Shown piece after piece: positions 8,984 to 17,286 of a stretch of DNA of 64,000 nt. The translations under genes and the position numbers were made by a program. This DNA is from JAPHTQ01 sp050288165. Lineage in GTDB: Bacteria > Pseudomonadota > Gammaproteobacteria > Thiohalomonadales > Thiohalomonadaceae. The stretch spans positions 252,143 through 316,142 of the forward strand of contig JBNKDG010000004.1 of the NCBI GenBank assembly GCA_050288165.1, read 5' to 3'. How positions within the stretch are numbered: the stretch's first letter is position 1; each line of letters begins with the position of its first letter. The notes beneath the pieces are model-generated. The model was not told the origin of the DNA, did no database searches, and was given only the letters and a program-made list of their open reading frames with translations.

Positions 8984-9053
8984 ATTTACCGCAAAGACGC
9001 GAAGGACGCAAAGGAAAAGCAAGTCAGTCATTCCGGCGGAGGCCGGAATCCAA
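8984..9053. repeat. Two intergenic repeats: CGCAAAGACGC motif and ATTCCGGC palindrome
   Basis: Bases 8986-9016 read as a purine-rich repeat (ACCGCAAAGACGCGAAGGACG...), nearly identical to 59928-59957. Bases 9030-9049 are a perfect palindrome, ATTCCGGC-GGAG-GCCGGAAT. The same 8-base arms with a four-base centre recur at 33912, 35911 and 60124. The position after pepN fits a REP-like element. Confidence 0.75.
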
Positions 9054-9124
9054 GTGTGCGCCTACTATTTCTTGTACGTTGCCTGTAGCATAGAAGAGAG
9101 CATACAAAGGGGCGAGGTTTTGTT

Positions 9125-9532
9125 ATGTGTTTCTACAGAATGGTTCTTGTGTCGTGCATGGTGGTGTATGTTAGCGCGTGTAGCTCAGTGCAATTTGTCT
9201 CAGACGAGAACTATCGGGATGAATTAAATAAATATCTTGGCAAGAGTGTTTCTGTGGTAGTGGACGCTTTTGGTCATGCTGACTATGTGTCACAAGCACC
9301 AAATGGAAATAAGCTTTATGTATATGCAGATTCTGATACATCGAAGACGCCTGTAACATGCCGGAAAGACTTGTCGGGGAATGAGAAATGTACTGGTGGT
9401 GATATTAGAACTTATCAGTGTAAGACATTTTTTGAGGTTGATGGTGGTTCGGTGGTTGTTGATACCTCTTTCAGGGGCGATGGATGCGGTACGTGTGCTA
9501 ACAAAGATGCTCTTTTGTGCTTCAGGTTTTGA
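9125..9532 (+). CDS. Small lipoprotein, unknown function
   Basis: A 135-residue protein beginning with a lipoprotein signal peptide. The lipobox is VSAC with the acylated cysteine at residue 19, followed by serines (CSS) that favour outer-membrane sorting. The mature part is rich in cysteine (six or more, including CGTCAN and a final CFRF), so disulfide bonds in the periplasm are likely. The segment VSVVVDAFGHADYVSQAPNGNKLYVYAD resembles SmpA/BamE-type repeats loosely, but I do not recognise a family. Its GC content looks lower than that of pepN, so recent transfer is possible. Confidence 0.65.
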   Translation: MCFYRMVLVSCMVVYVSACSSVQFVSDENYRDELNKYLGKSVSVVVDAFGHADYVSQAPNGNKLYVYADSDTSKTPVTCRKDLSGNEKCTGGDIRTYQCKTFFEVDGGSVVVDTSFRGDGCGTCANKDALLCFRF

Positions 9533-9653
9533 TGATAGATACAAATGATTGCGGGGCACTCAAAGCTGTTCAACAGTATGGGGAAACTGATTGGTAGTCG
9601 ATGACTAGCAAAGTCTGAAATTGATAATAAACACGGCAAGGAAAACGCCAAGA

Positions 9654-10637
9654 ATGAAAATACACAACACTGATACGGCAATTCCAGATTTCCTGATCAA
9701 GTCTACGCTTGGCTGCTCGTTGACAATGATCTTCGTTCTGAGTCCGTTTGCGATCCATGATTTCATGGATCAGCGCTACATCATTACTCTCGCTTCCGCG
9801 CTGATTGTCGCGGTGTGTGGCGTCAACGTCTGGTTTGGCAGTCAGGGGAAATACAGCCTGTGGAACAATACCTGGCTGGTGGCGCCCATCGGTGGTTTTA
9901 CGGTGGTCTATGCTCTGCTGGAGCTCGGTGAACCTGGCAGCTACTGGCCGTTTCTGCTGGTGGTCTCCTACTACTTCATTCTGCCGGAAAAGCGGGCCTG
10001 GTATTTCAATCTGCTGAGCCTGGGGGCAATTATCCCCGCGGCCTGGATTGTTCTGGAGCCTGCGCTGGCATTTCGTTTTACCGCGGTGCTGTTGGGTGTC
10101 AGTCTGTTTGCCTATATCTCCATGCGTGTGATCAGTGTGCTGCACCGCTTACTGCATGGAAAGGCGGTCACCGATACGCTGACTGGACTCTATAACCGTA
10201 CCTTGCTGAATGACGCCCTGCAGCATGCGATGGCGCAAAGCCAGCGTTCCGGGGTGCCGATGACTCTGCTCAGTTTCGATATCGACGGGTTTAAGGAGAT
10301 TAACGATACCCACGGCCATGATATCGGTGACCGAATCCTGGAAACTCTCGGTGAACTGATTAAGGCCCGTGCCCGGAGCAGCGATATGGTGTTTCGCGTT
10401 GGTGGTGATGAATTTCTCCTGCTTGCCCACAACACCGACGAACATCATGGGGCCAAGGTGGCAGAAAAGCTGCGCCATGAAGTGGAGCATAGCCTGCTCA
10501 TCGTCGATCGAAGCATTACCCTTAGCATTGGGGTCAGCCGTCTTCATGACGATATGGATGTGGCGGAGTGGTTGAAATCCTGCGATGTGAAAATGTATCG
10601 CGCCAAGGAAGATGGCCGGAATCGAGTTGTTGTTTAA
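9654..10637 (+). CDS. Membrane diguanylate cyclase (GGDEF)
   Basis: A 327-residue inner-membrane enzyme with about six hydrophobic helices in the first 170 residues and a C-terminal GGDEF domain. The signature GGDEF is intact at 250-254. An RSSD sequence five residues upstream is a product-inhibition I-site (RxxD). It should make cyclic di-GMP and be feedback-inhibited. I start it at ATG 9654 because an AAGGAAA ribosome site lies at 9638-9644; a TTG at 9621 is in frame but has no such site. No sensory domain beyond the membrane region is recognised. Confidence 0.9.
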   Translation: MKIHNTDTAIPDFLIKSTLGCSLTMIFVLSPFAIHDFMDQRYIITLASALIVAVCGVNVWFGSQGKYSLWNNTWLVAPIGGFTVVYALLELGEPGSYWPFLLVVSYYFILPEKRAWYFNLLSLGAIIPAAWIVLEPALAFRFTAVLLGVSLFAYISMRVISVLHRLLHGKAVTDTLTGLYNRTLLNDALQHAMAQSQRSGVPMTLLSFDIDGFKEINDTHGHDIGDRILETLGELIKARARSSDMVFRVGGDEFLLLAHNTDEHHGAKVAEKLRHEVEHSLLIVDRSITLSIGVSRLHDDMDVAEWLKSCDVKMYRAKEDGRNRVVV

Positions 10638-11042
10638 ATGATGAATAGCCGTCTGCGAAACGAAAAGATAACCGCCTTTGTCCGGGATGTCCTCGGTTGC
10701 GGTTGTCCCGACGAGGTCTTCAATAAAATCGAAGTCTCGAATATCGAATTCGACCCCGATATGGAGACTGCAACCCGAATCGTTATTGGTGACACCCTCC
10801 TGATTTACATCCTGCCTGACACCCCTGTTGCAATTGTCACCAGTAAAATCGGCAAGTTGATTGCTGCTGGAAAGCAGGACAGGGATCTACACGGCTATAA
10901 TCGCTTCAGGTTGGTTTTACATTCCTATGACAATCAGGCTCTGGAAGAGGATGTCCTGGGTCTATTTTCAGCTATAGCTGCCAAGGATACGAAGTTGCAT
11001 TTACATTTCGTTGAGGCTGACACCTTGGCAACGTTGGGATAA
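10638..11042 (+). CDS. Conserved hypothetical protein, 134 residues
   Basis: A soluble protein of 134 residues directly abutting the diguanylate cyclase stop (TAA then ATG), so the two are probably co-translated. It has a CGCP motif at about 21-24 (VLGCGCPDEVF) and alternating strands and helices. The sequence RIVIGDTLLIYILPDTPVAIVTS looks like a buried strand rather than a membrane helix. I do not recognise the family. CGCP-D motifs occur in small proteins of redox or metal-linked loci, but nothing here proves a function. Confidence 0.6.
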   Translation: MMNSRLRNEKITAFVRDVLGCGCPDEVFNKIEVSNIEFDPDMETATRIVIGDTLLIYILPDTPVAIVTSKIGKLIAAGKQDRDLHGYNRFRLVLHSYDNQALEEDVLGLFSAIAAKDTKLHLHFVEADTLATLG

Positions 11043-11156
11043 ATAAACGTCACATATTGTGAATTGAGCCATGTCATTGTCTTAACCTCTTTCTGTCCTA
11101 TGATCTTCTATGAAGTGTCTTGAACGAATTTCGTTCTCATCGACAGGGAGGGTTGT

Positions 11157-12137
11157 ATGATGTCAAAGTCAGGAAATTGTATCTTTAGCGGAATTATCCT
11201 GTTTCTACTGTCCATTCTACTAAGCGGCTGCCCATGGGATGACCCAACGTATACCGTGGGTGGAACGGTTTCTGGCCTGCTCTCGGCACAGTCGGTTACA
11301 TTGCATAATCTTCAGGATGAAAACGGCGATCATCTAACGATGTCGACTAACGGGAGCTTTACCTTTGCCACAACTATTGCCGACGGTGGCGTGTATGGTG
11401 TGACGGTAGCTACGCATCCCGGTACTGATTACTGTGCAGTGACCAATAGTAGTGGCTTTATCAATGGGGCTAACGTGACCGATGTACAGGTTGTTTGTGC
11501 AGCACCACAGACGATCAACATTAGTGGTGTCGTCAAGGCATCCGAGGGCGGTACACTCATTCCCAATGTGTCAGTTGAGGCGCGTTATGCCGCAGATGGC
11601 ACTATCATCGACAACACTCACACCGATGCGTTGGGTAATTATTCTCTCGCAGTAAACGTTAACCAGGATTTCTTTCTACACAATTCTGGCATTACCTATG
11701 ACAGTCTGTATTACTACCCAACAAATATGGAGATTCGGAACGAGACAGCCGATCGGAATATTACGATCTATTTGCCAGACGATACCCATGTCAGTGCACT
11801 TGAATCGGCCCTTGGTGTAAATCTTTATACGGATTCAGGATTTGCCCTGAACGTGTGGGATGCGGCGGATAACGTCATAGCAGGAGTAACTGTAACGACA
11901 TTCCCTGCGGTGTCACATATCTACTACAACACTGGTGGTGGCTATTCAGAAACCGGACCCACAACTATCGCTGGTAGTAGCAGTCCATCGGTTGTCGGGG
12001 TTGTTAATGAAATCGCTCCGTCTATGGTTGGTACTTACACCATCACACTTAGTGGAGATACTACTGGTATGACGATAGGTAACCCGATCAAGTTTCGGCT
12101 TGCACCTCAGGAGATAAGCCAGCCGATAGAGCCTTAG
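11157..12137 (+). CDS. Lipoprotein with Ig-like/carboxypeptidase-regulatory-like repeats
   Basis: A 326-residue secreted protein with lipobox LLSGC (cysteine at residue 25). The mature part is rich in threonine, serine, asparagine and glycine. It begins with YTVGGTVSGLLSAQSVTLHN, typical of bacterial beta-sandwich modules in surface lipoproteins. A second module (about 122-200) starts with ISGVVKASEGGTLIPNVSVEARY, resembling carboxypeptidase-regulatory-like folds. A third follows from about 215. An envelope or cell-surface role is likely; no catalytic motif is visible. Confidence 0.7.
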   Translation: MMSKSGNCIFSGIILFLLSILLSGCPWDDPTYTVGGTVSGLLSAQSVTLHNLQDENGDHLTMSTNGSFTFATTIADGGVYGVTVATHPGTDYCAVTNSSGFINGANVTDVQVVCAAPQTINISGVVKASEGGTLIPNVSVEARYAADGTIIDNTHTDALGNYSLAVNVNQDFFLHNSGITYDSLYYYPTNMEIRNETADRNITIYLPDDTHVSALESALGVNLYTDSGFALNVWDAADNVIAGVTVTTFPAVSHIYYNTGGGYSETGPTTIAGSSSPSVVGVVNEIAPSMVGTYTITLSGDTTGMTIGNPIKFRLAPQEISQPIEP

Positions 12138-12153
12138 ATAGTTTCTGCTATGG

Positions 12154-12188
12154 CAACACACACGCCCGTTATTCGGGCGCGTGTGTTG
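12154..12188. terminator. Hairpin between convergent genes
   Basis: A 15-bp stem with one mismatch (CAACACACACGCCCG paired with CGGGCGCGTGTGTTG) around a five-base loop. It lies between the converging lipoprotein gene and the YcgN-like gene and probably serves both, although neither side has a long U-run. Confidence 0.7.
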
Positions 12189-12193
12189 TGTAG

Positions 12194-12628
12194 TTAATCG
12201 ATAATGTAGTTTTCCAGATCTTCTATCGATGCCACTTCGTCCTCGCTGATGGCGAAGTTGGTCACCGTTATTCCCGCATCCTTTACGCTCTTCTTTGTGC
12301 CGCTGACCAGTGGGTGCCATTCAGGTAGCGGTTTGCCTTCGCCCAATAACCGATAGGCGCAACTGTTGGGCATCCAGTTGAGGTGCTGGATGATGGAGGT
12401 GTCGAGTTCCAGACAGTCGGGGACGAGGGTGGTACGCTCGTTGTAGATGTTACAGCTGCACTGTTCGCGATCCAGATAGCGGCAGACGACGCTGGTGTAG
12501 AAGAGTTCGTTGGTATCTTCATCTTCCAGTTTGAGCAGACAGCAGCGGGCACAGCCGTCGCAGAGACTTTCCCACTCCTCGCGATTCATCTCGGCGAGGC
12601 TTTTTGTTTCCCAGAAACGTTCGCTCAT
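12194..12628 (-). CDS. YcgN/UPF0260 family cysteine-cluster protein
   Basis: A 144-residue soluble protein with a cysteine-rich pattern: C23, C26, C29 and C30 in CDGCARCC, then C49, C57, C59, C72 and C90. This is the signature of the YkgJ/YcgN cysteine-cluster family, thought to bind metal or an iron-sulfur cluster. Members often accompany division or cell-shape genes, but no precise role is known. I place the start at 12628, where ATG overlaps the TAA of the upstream 88-residue gene by one base. A longer frame would extend into that gene. Confidence 0.85.
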   Translation of the reverse strand: MSERFWETKSLAEMNREEWESLCDGCARCCLLKLEDEDTNELFYTSVVCRYLDREQCSCNIYNERTTLVPDCLELDTSIIQHLNWMPNSCAYRLLGEGKPLPEWHPLVSGTKKSVKDAGITVTNFAISEDEVASIEDLENYIID

Positions 12629-12894
12629 TAGCCTGCCCCGATGGCACGGTCCATCTTCGCTTCGGCTAGTTTCCACTCTTCCTTGGCGGTGGCGCTCTGG
12701 GCCATCAGTTCCATCAGGCCGTAGGCGAGCTGACGGGTGTCAGGCTCCATCTCCTTCAGCTTGGTCAGCAGGTAGGAGTGGCCACCCTGGGGGATTGAGA
12801 GGGTTTTCATCAGCGCATAGAGCAGCAGCGACTGGCCGGAGCGCGGCTCGGCTTCAATACGGGCGAGGGTTTGATTGAGTGGGGTCAGGTCCAT
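12628..12894 (-). CDS. Small conserved hypothetical protein, 88 residues
   Basis: A short, helical, soluble protein (MDLTPLNQTLARIEAEPR...) with no signal peptide, membrane helix or cysteine. Its stop overlaps the start of the YcgN-like gene, and its own start is ten bases from the 3' end of cobQ. It is therefore most likely read from the cobQ transcript. I do not recognise a family. Confidence 0.6.
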   Translation of the reverse strand: MDLTPLNQTLARIEAEPRSGQSLLLYALMKTLSIPQGGHSYLLTKLKEMEPDTRQLAYGLMELMAQSATAKEEWKLAEAKMDRAIGAG

Positions 12895-12903
12895 GGGGCG
12901 TGA

Positions 12904-14376
12904 TTATACGTGAGTTCGGCGCTTATGCCTTCCGGTGAATAATGCCTCTATTCGTGCCATGTCCAGATGCTGTTCCATGCTATCGGCCAGCCGGTCGATC
13001 TCCTTTTCACGCAGGGTGTGATAGTCGATGGCCTGTTGCTCCTTCAGTCCCGCCCACTGGAGCATGGCGTTGCACGCCTCCTGCCGCTCGAACAGGCCGT
13101 GCAGGTAGGTGCCGAGGATCTGGTTGTCTTCACTGATGGCGCCGTCTTTGATCTCGCCGAGAATAACGGCAGGTTGTTCGAGTGCCTGGCCGCTGGTGAC
13201 ACCCATGTGGATCTCGTAGCCCTCCACAGGCGCATCGTCGAGAGTCAGCCGACCGCTGACGCGCCGGAGTTGTTTCTCTGTTTCCAGAGTGGTCTGCATC
13301 GGCAGCAGGCCGAATCCTGTGCTGCTGCCCGGTTTGTCCTCCAGTCCCTGTGGGTCGTGGATCGCCTCACCCAGCATCTGGAAGCCGCCGCAGATGCCAA
13401 TCACCTTGCCGCCGTAGCGCAGATGGTGTTGCAGGTACTCATCCCAGCCATGCTGCTTCAACCAGGCGAGGTCGGCGCGCACGTTTTTGCTGCCGGGGAG
13501 GATCACCAGGTCGGCCGGCGGCGGTGTGTCGCCGGGTGGGACGAATTCCACCGTGACGCCGGGGTGGTGGCGCAGCGGGTCGAGGTCAGTGTGGTTACTG
13601 ATGCGCGGCAAGACGGGAACAGTGATATGGAACAATGCGCCCCGATTGTGAGTCTCACGGGGCAGGGCATCTTCCGCCTCCAGGTGGAGGCGATGCAGGT
13701 AGGGCAGCACGCCGAGTACCGGTTTGCCGGTCTTCTGTTCCAGCCAGTCGAGGCCCGGTTGCAGCAGGGCGATGTCGCCGCGGAAGCGGTTGATGATGAA
13801 GCCTTTGATGCGGTCGCGTTCGCTGGCGGAGATGAGTTCCAGGGTGCCGACGATCTGGGCGAAGACGCCGCCCTTGTCGATGTCGGCCACCAGCAGCACC
13901 GGACAGTCCACCGCCTCGGCGTAACCCATGTTGGCGATGTCGCCTTCGCGCAGATTGATCTCTGCCGGGCTGCCAGCGCCCTCGACGATGACGCGCTCGT
14001 ACTGCGCGTTGAGACGGGCGTGGGAGTCGAGCACCGCCTGCATCGCAGTGCGTTTATAGGCGTGGTAGTCCTGCGCCTCCATCTGGCTCAGGGCCTTGCC
14101 ATGGATGATCACCTGGGCGCCGGTATCGCTGGCCGGTTTGAGCAGCACCGGGTTCATGTCGGTATGCGGTTCCAGCCCGGCGGCCTGAGCCTGTACCGCC
14201 TGGGCGCGACCGATCTCGCCGCCGTCTGTTGTGACCGCGCTGTTGAGGGCCATGTTCTGCGGCTTGAAAGGCACCACGTGGATACCGCGGCGGTGGAACA
14301 GGCGGCATAGCCCGGCGACGACAGTGCTTTTGCCCGCGTCGGAGGCGGTGCCCTGAATCATGAGGGTTTTGTTCAT
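12904..14376 (-). CDS. cobQ: Cobyric acid synthase
   Basis: Glutamine-dependent amidotransferase that amidates the b, d, e and g side chains of adenosylcobyrinic acid a,c-diamide (also called CbiP). The 490-residue product has the N-terminal P-loop-like synthetase domain (MIQGTASDAGKSTVVAGLC). It also has the C-terminal class-I glutaminase-like domain with the catalytic cysteine in VIGICGGFQMLG and a later histidine (TYLHGLFE). I start it at ATG 14376, which gives the standard N terminus. Its presence implies either de novo corrin synthesis or cobyrinate salvage encoded elsewhere. It is divergent from btuF. Confidence 0.96.
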   Translation of the reverse strand: MNKTLMIQGTASDAGKSTVVAGLCRLFHRRGIHVVPFKPQNMALNSAVTTDGGEIGRAQAVQAQAAGLEPHTDMNPVLLKPASDTGAQVIIHGKALSQMEAQDYHAYKRTAMQAVLDSHARLNAQYERVIVEGAGSPAEINLREGDIANMGYAEAVDCPVLLVADIDKGGVFAQIVGTLELISASERDRIKGFIINRFRGDIALLQPGLDWLEQKTGKPVLGVLPYLHRLHLEAEDALPRETHNRGALFHITVPVLPRISNHTDLDPLRHHPGVTVEFVPPGDTPPPADLVILPGSKNVRADLAWLKQHGWDEYLQHHLRYGGKVIGICGGFQMLGEAIHDPQGLEDKPGSSTGFGLLPMQTTLETEKQLRRVSGRLTLDDAPVEGYEIHMGVTSGQALEQPAVILGEIKDGAISEDNQILGTYLHGLFERQEACNAMLQWAGLKEQQAIDYHTLREKEIDRLADSMEQHLDMARIEALFTGRHKRRTHV

Positions 14377-14457
14377 GGGCGGTGATGGTAGCGACAAAGG
14401 AGGAGCAATGAAATGGTAAACTTGCACCCACGTAACAAAGATTTTGGAGAACGGTCT

Positions 14458-15339
14458 GTGTCGCGATTCACGCTGATTTTTGCCGGGATTCTGCTGCTGT
14501 TGAGCTTGCCGCTACGGGCCGAGGTGATCGAGGTGACCGACGAGGCGGGGCGGGCGGTGGTGCTGACACAGCCCGCACAGCGTATCGTTAGTCTGGCACC
14601 CCATATCACTGAGCAGCTTTACGCGATCGGTGCCGGGCCGCAGATGGTTGGGGCAGTGGCCTACAGTAATTACCCTGAGGCGGCGAAGAAGCTGCCGCGA
14701 GTTGGTGGTTACGGCAATATCGATCTGGAAGCCGTGCTGTTGCTGAAACCCGACCTGGTGGTGGGCTGGGAGGGTGGCAACGATTCGCGTCTGCTGGAGA
14801 AGCTGGAAGAGCTGGGCCTGAAGATATACCGCAGTGCACCTCGCCACCTGCCCGACATTGCGACCGGGTTGCGTAATCTGGGACGACTGACCGGTCATGC
14901 GGACAAGGGGATTGCCGAGGCAGCGGCTTTTACCACCACGATGGAGCAGCTGCGTAAAACTAATCTGGGCAGGCCGCCGCTGCGGGTCTTCTACCAGATA
15001 TGGAATCGACCATTGATGACGGTGAATGGCCAGCACCTGATTAGCGATGTCATTACGCTATGCGGGGGTGAAAACGTGTTTGCCGATCTGTCCGCGCTGA
15101 CCCCGACGATTTCCGAGGAGGCGGTGATCGCCGCCAATCCAGAACTTATCATCGCCAGCGGTATGGCCGAGGAACGTCCAGAATGGCTGGATGACTGGCG
15201 TAACTGGACAAGCATCAAGGCAGTGCGTAACGGCGAGCTGCGGTCGATCTCGCCCGACCTGTTACAGCGTGCGACGCCCAGACTGTTACAGGGCGCCAAA
15301 CAGATGTGTGTCTTCATTAAAGATGCGAAAAGGGATTAA
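14458..15339 (+). CDS. btuF: Cobalamin-binding periplasmic protein BtuF
   Basis: Periplasmic substrate-binding protein of the helical-backbone metal-receptor type, delivering vitamin B12 to BtuCD. From GTG 14458 it has a standard signal peptide (hydrophobic IFAGILLLLSLPL, then RAEV). The mature start RIVSLAPHITEQLYAIGAG is typical, as are VGGYGNIDLEAVLLLKPDLVVGW and the later ELIIASG. GGAGA at 14446-14450 supports this start. An in-frame ATG at 14413 has an even better ribosome site (AAAGGAGG at 14397-14404, spacing 8) and would add 15 residues. The btuCD genes are 9 kb away, so the transporter is encoded in separate parts. Confidence 0.9.
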   Translation: MSRFTLIFAGILLLLSLPLRAEVIEVTDEAGRAVVLTQPAQRIVSLAPHITEQLYAIGAGPQMVGAVAYSNYPEAAKKLPRVGGYGNIDLEAVLLLKPDLVVGWEGGNDSRLLEKLEELGLKIYRSAPRHLPDIATGLRNLGRLTGHADKGIAEAAAFTTTMEQLRKTNLGRPPLRVFYQIWNRPLMTVNGQHLISDVITLCGGENVFADLSALTPTISEEAVIAANPELIIASGMAEERPEWLDDWRNWTSIKAVRNGELRSISPDLLQRATPRLLQGAKQMCVFIKDAKRD

Positions 15340-15348
15340 ATCGCCGGT

Positions 15349-15403
15349 CGTCATAAATCCGTCATCGTTCCGTCGTCGTCCTTTCACACAACTCACATAG
15401 ATT
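15349..15403 (+). promoter_or_regulatory. Putative Pho box array before the olsF-like gene
   Basis: PhoB half-sites recur at an exact 11-base period: GTCA at 15350, GTCA at 15361, GTCG at 15372 and TTCA at 15383. The first two form CGTCATAAATCCGTCAT, close to the Pho box consensus. A possible -10 (TAGATT, 15398-15403) follows 11 bases after the last half-site and 36 bases before the ATG. The same phasing occurs before pstS, pstC, phoB and the PstS-OmpA gene. Confidence 0.75.
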
Positions 15404-15438
15404 CATGCCCAAGTGTGCAAACAACCTGGGTATGAAGC

Positions 15439-17250
15439 ATGTCGACAAAAAAATTTAATCCCTTCCGCATTGATGACCTGTTGCTGACTTCGCTGCCGCG
15501 TGCAGTCAAAGCGCCGCTGCTCAACATTGTCGAACGTCTGCTTGGTCTGGACTGGCTAGCACGCGGTTATGAAAAGCTGGACGAGACCGATACGCCGGAT
15601 CAGTTCGCCGCACAGACCCTGCAATATATGAATGTGGTGCCGCGTATCGTCGATGGCGATCTGGCCAATGTGCCGAAGAGCGGTCCTGTGGTTGTGGTAG
15701 CAAACCACCCCTTCGGCGGTATCGAAGGGGTCATTATGACCTTGCTGTTGCGTCAGGTGCGTCCCGATGTACGCGTGATGGCCAACGGCCTGCTGAAGCG
15801 TATTCCGGAAATGAGTGATACCTTCATCGGCGTTAATCCTTACGGTCACGCTCGCGCCACCCGCGAAAACCTGAAGCCTTTGCGTGAGGCGATGCGCTGG
15901 TTGAACGATGGTGGTCTGCTGGTAGTGTTTCCCGCTGGTGATGTCTCCCGTTTCCGGCCGACCAATTTCACCATTCGCGATGAGAAATGGGATGCCAGTA
16001 TCGCGCGCATGATCCGTAAGAGCGGTGCGCAGGTGGTGCCGATGTACATCGGTGGTCGTAACAGTATTCTGTTCCACGCGCTGGGACTGATTCATCCCGT
16101 ACTGCGTAGTCTGATGTTGCCGCGTGAGCTGGCCAATAAACGCAATCGGGCGATCGAATTGCATGTAGGCGAACCGCTCAGCAACAAGCGCGTGACCAGC
16201 AACGGCAATGACGATGAGATCGCCAAATATCTGCGCCTGCGTAGCTATATGCTGAATCGTTCAAACGAGAGTAAACGTGAAATCCCGGTGGCCGTTGAGA
16301 AAGGTGCAATGATGCCGATTGCAGAGGCCATCGATCCGCAACTGCTGGTGGACGAAGTTGTCGCGCTGCCAGCACAGCAGCAACTGGCTGAAAGCGGTAG
16401 CCTCAAGGTCTACTTCGCCCGCGCTGCACAGATCCCGTTCCTGATGCAGGAGCTGGGTCGCCTGCGCGAGGTGACCTTCCGTGAAGTGGGTGAAGGTACC
16501 GGCAAGGCGACCGATATCGATCTCTACGACAGCTACTATCTGCACCTCTTTATCTGGAACGAAGAGAGCCGTGAGGTAGTGGGTGCCTACCGCCTCGGCC
16601 TGGCCGACGAGATCGTAGCGAAGTACGGCAAGAAAGGTTTTTACAGCCATTCACTGTTCCGCTACAGCAAGCGTCTGCTCAAGGCGATCAATCCTGCTAT
16701 TGAGCTGGGCCGTTCGTTTGTCCGTCCTGAATATCAGCGCAGCTTCGCGCCGCTGATGCTGCTGTGGAAAGGCATCGGTCAGTTCGTCGCCAACCATCCC
16801 CACTATGCGGTGCTGTTTGGGCCGGTGAGTATCAGTAACGATTACTGCTCCGTGTCGCAGCAGTTGTTGATCGATTTCCTGCGCGCCAATAACTACGACT
16901 CGGAATTGAGTCGCCACATTCGCCCGCGCAAACCGTATCGCGGCAAACTGCGTGCGGTATGGCGTCAGGCAGAACTGGCGGGTATCGGTTCTATTGATGA
17001 CGTATCGGAACTGGTGGCGATCCAGGAGAGCGGCGAGAAGGGTGTGCCGATCCTGATCAAACAGTACCTCAAGCTCGGTGGACGACTGCTCGGCTTCAAT
17101 GTGGACAAGGATTTCAACGACTGTATCGACGGCCTGATCATGGTCGACCTGCGTCAGACCGATGAGCGGGTGCTACAGAAATATATGGGCAGGGATGGGG
17201 CAACGGCATTTATGGCGTTGCACAAAGGCGAAGTACAGAAAAGCGCCTAG
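15439..17250 (+). CDS. olsF: Bifunctional OlsF-type ornithine lipid synthase (acyltransferase fusion)
   Basis: A 603-residue fusion of two acyltransferases. The N-terminal half is PlsC/LPLAT-like with VVVANHPFGGIEG (N89-H90) and a VVFPAGDVSRF segment in place of the usual FPEGTRS block. The C-terminal part (about 330-585) is a GNAT of the OlsB/hemolysin type, with IELGRSFVRPEYQ and VLFGPVSISNDY. This domain order matches OlsF, which first N-acylates ornithine and then O-acylates the lyso-lipid to give ornithine lipid. A Pho box array precedes it, fitting a role in replacing phospholipids during phosphate limitation. The substrate is inferred from domain order; other acyl-amino-acid lipids are possible. 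Confidence 0.8.
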   Translation: MSTKKFNPFRIDDLLLTSLPRAVKAPLLNIVERLLGLDWLARGYEKLDETDTPDQFAAQTLQYMNVVPRIVDGDLANVPKSGPVVVVANHPFGGIEGVIMTLLLRQVRPDVRVMANGLLKRIPEMSDTFIGVNPYGHARATRENLKPLREAMRWLNDGGLLVVFPAGDVSRFRPTNFTIRDEKWDASIARMIRKSGAQVVPMYIGGRNSILFHALGLIHPVLRSLMLPRELANKRNRAIELHVGEPLSNKRVTSNGNDDEIAKYLRLRSYMLNRSNESKREIPVAVEKGAMMPIAEAIDPQLLVDEVVALPAQQQLAESGSLKVYFARAAQIPFLMQELGRLREVTFREVGEGTGKATDIDLYDSYYLHLFIWNEESREVVGAYRLGLADEIVAKYGKKGFYSHSLFRYSKRLLKAINPAIELGRSFVRPEYQRSFAPLMLLWKGIGQFVANHPHYAVLFGPVSISNDYCSVSQQLLIDFLRANNYDSELSRHIRPRKPYRGKLRAVWRQAELAGIGSIDDVSELVAIQESGEKGVPILIKQYLKLGGRLLGFNVDKDFNDCIDGLIMVDLRQTDERVLQKYMGRDGATAFMALHKGEVQKSA

Positions 17251-17251
17251 C

Positions 17252-17275
17252 AGGCTGGGCAGTCATGCCCAGCCT
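17252..17275. repeat. Palindrome AGGCTGGGC...GCCCAGCCT
   Basis: A perfect nine-base inverted repeat around AGTCAT, between the converging olsF-like and oxidoreductase genes. The core 20-mer GCTGGGCA(GT)CATGCCCAGC type recurs at 35945-35964 (opposite orientation) and 60025-60044. It may act as a terminator here but has no U-run. Confidence 0.75.
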
Positions 17276-17286
17276 ACATCGAGAGC

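Noticed and set aside
12967..14310. A 447-residue open frame on the plus strand
   Set aside because: It lies entirely inside cobQ on the opposite strand. Its existence follows from cobQ codon bias.
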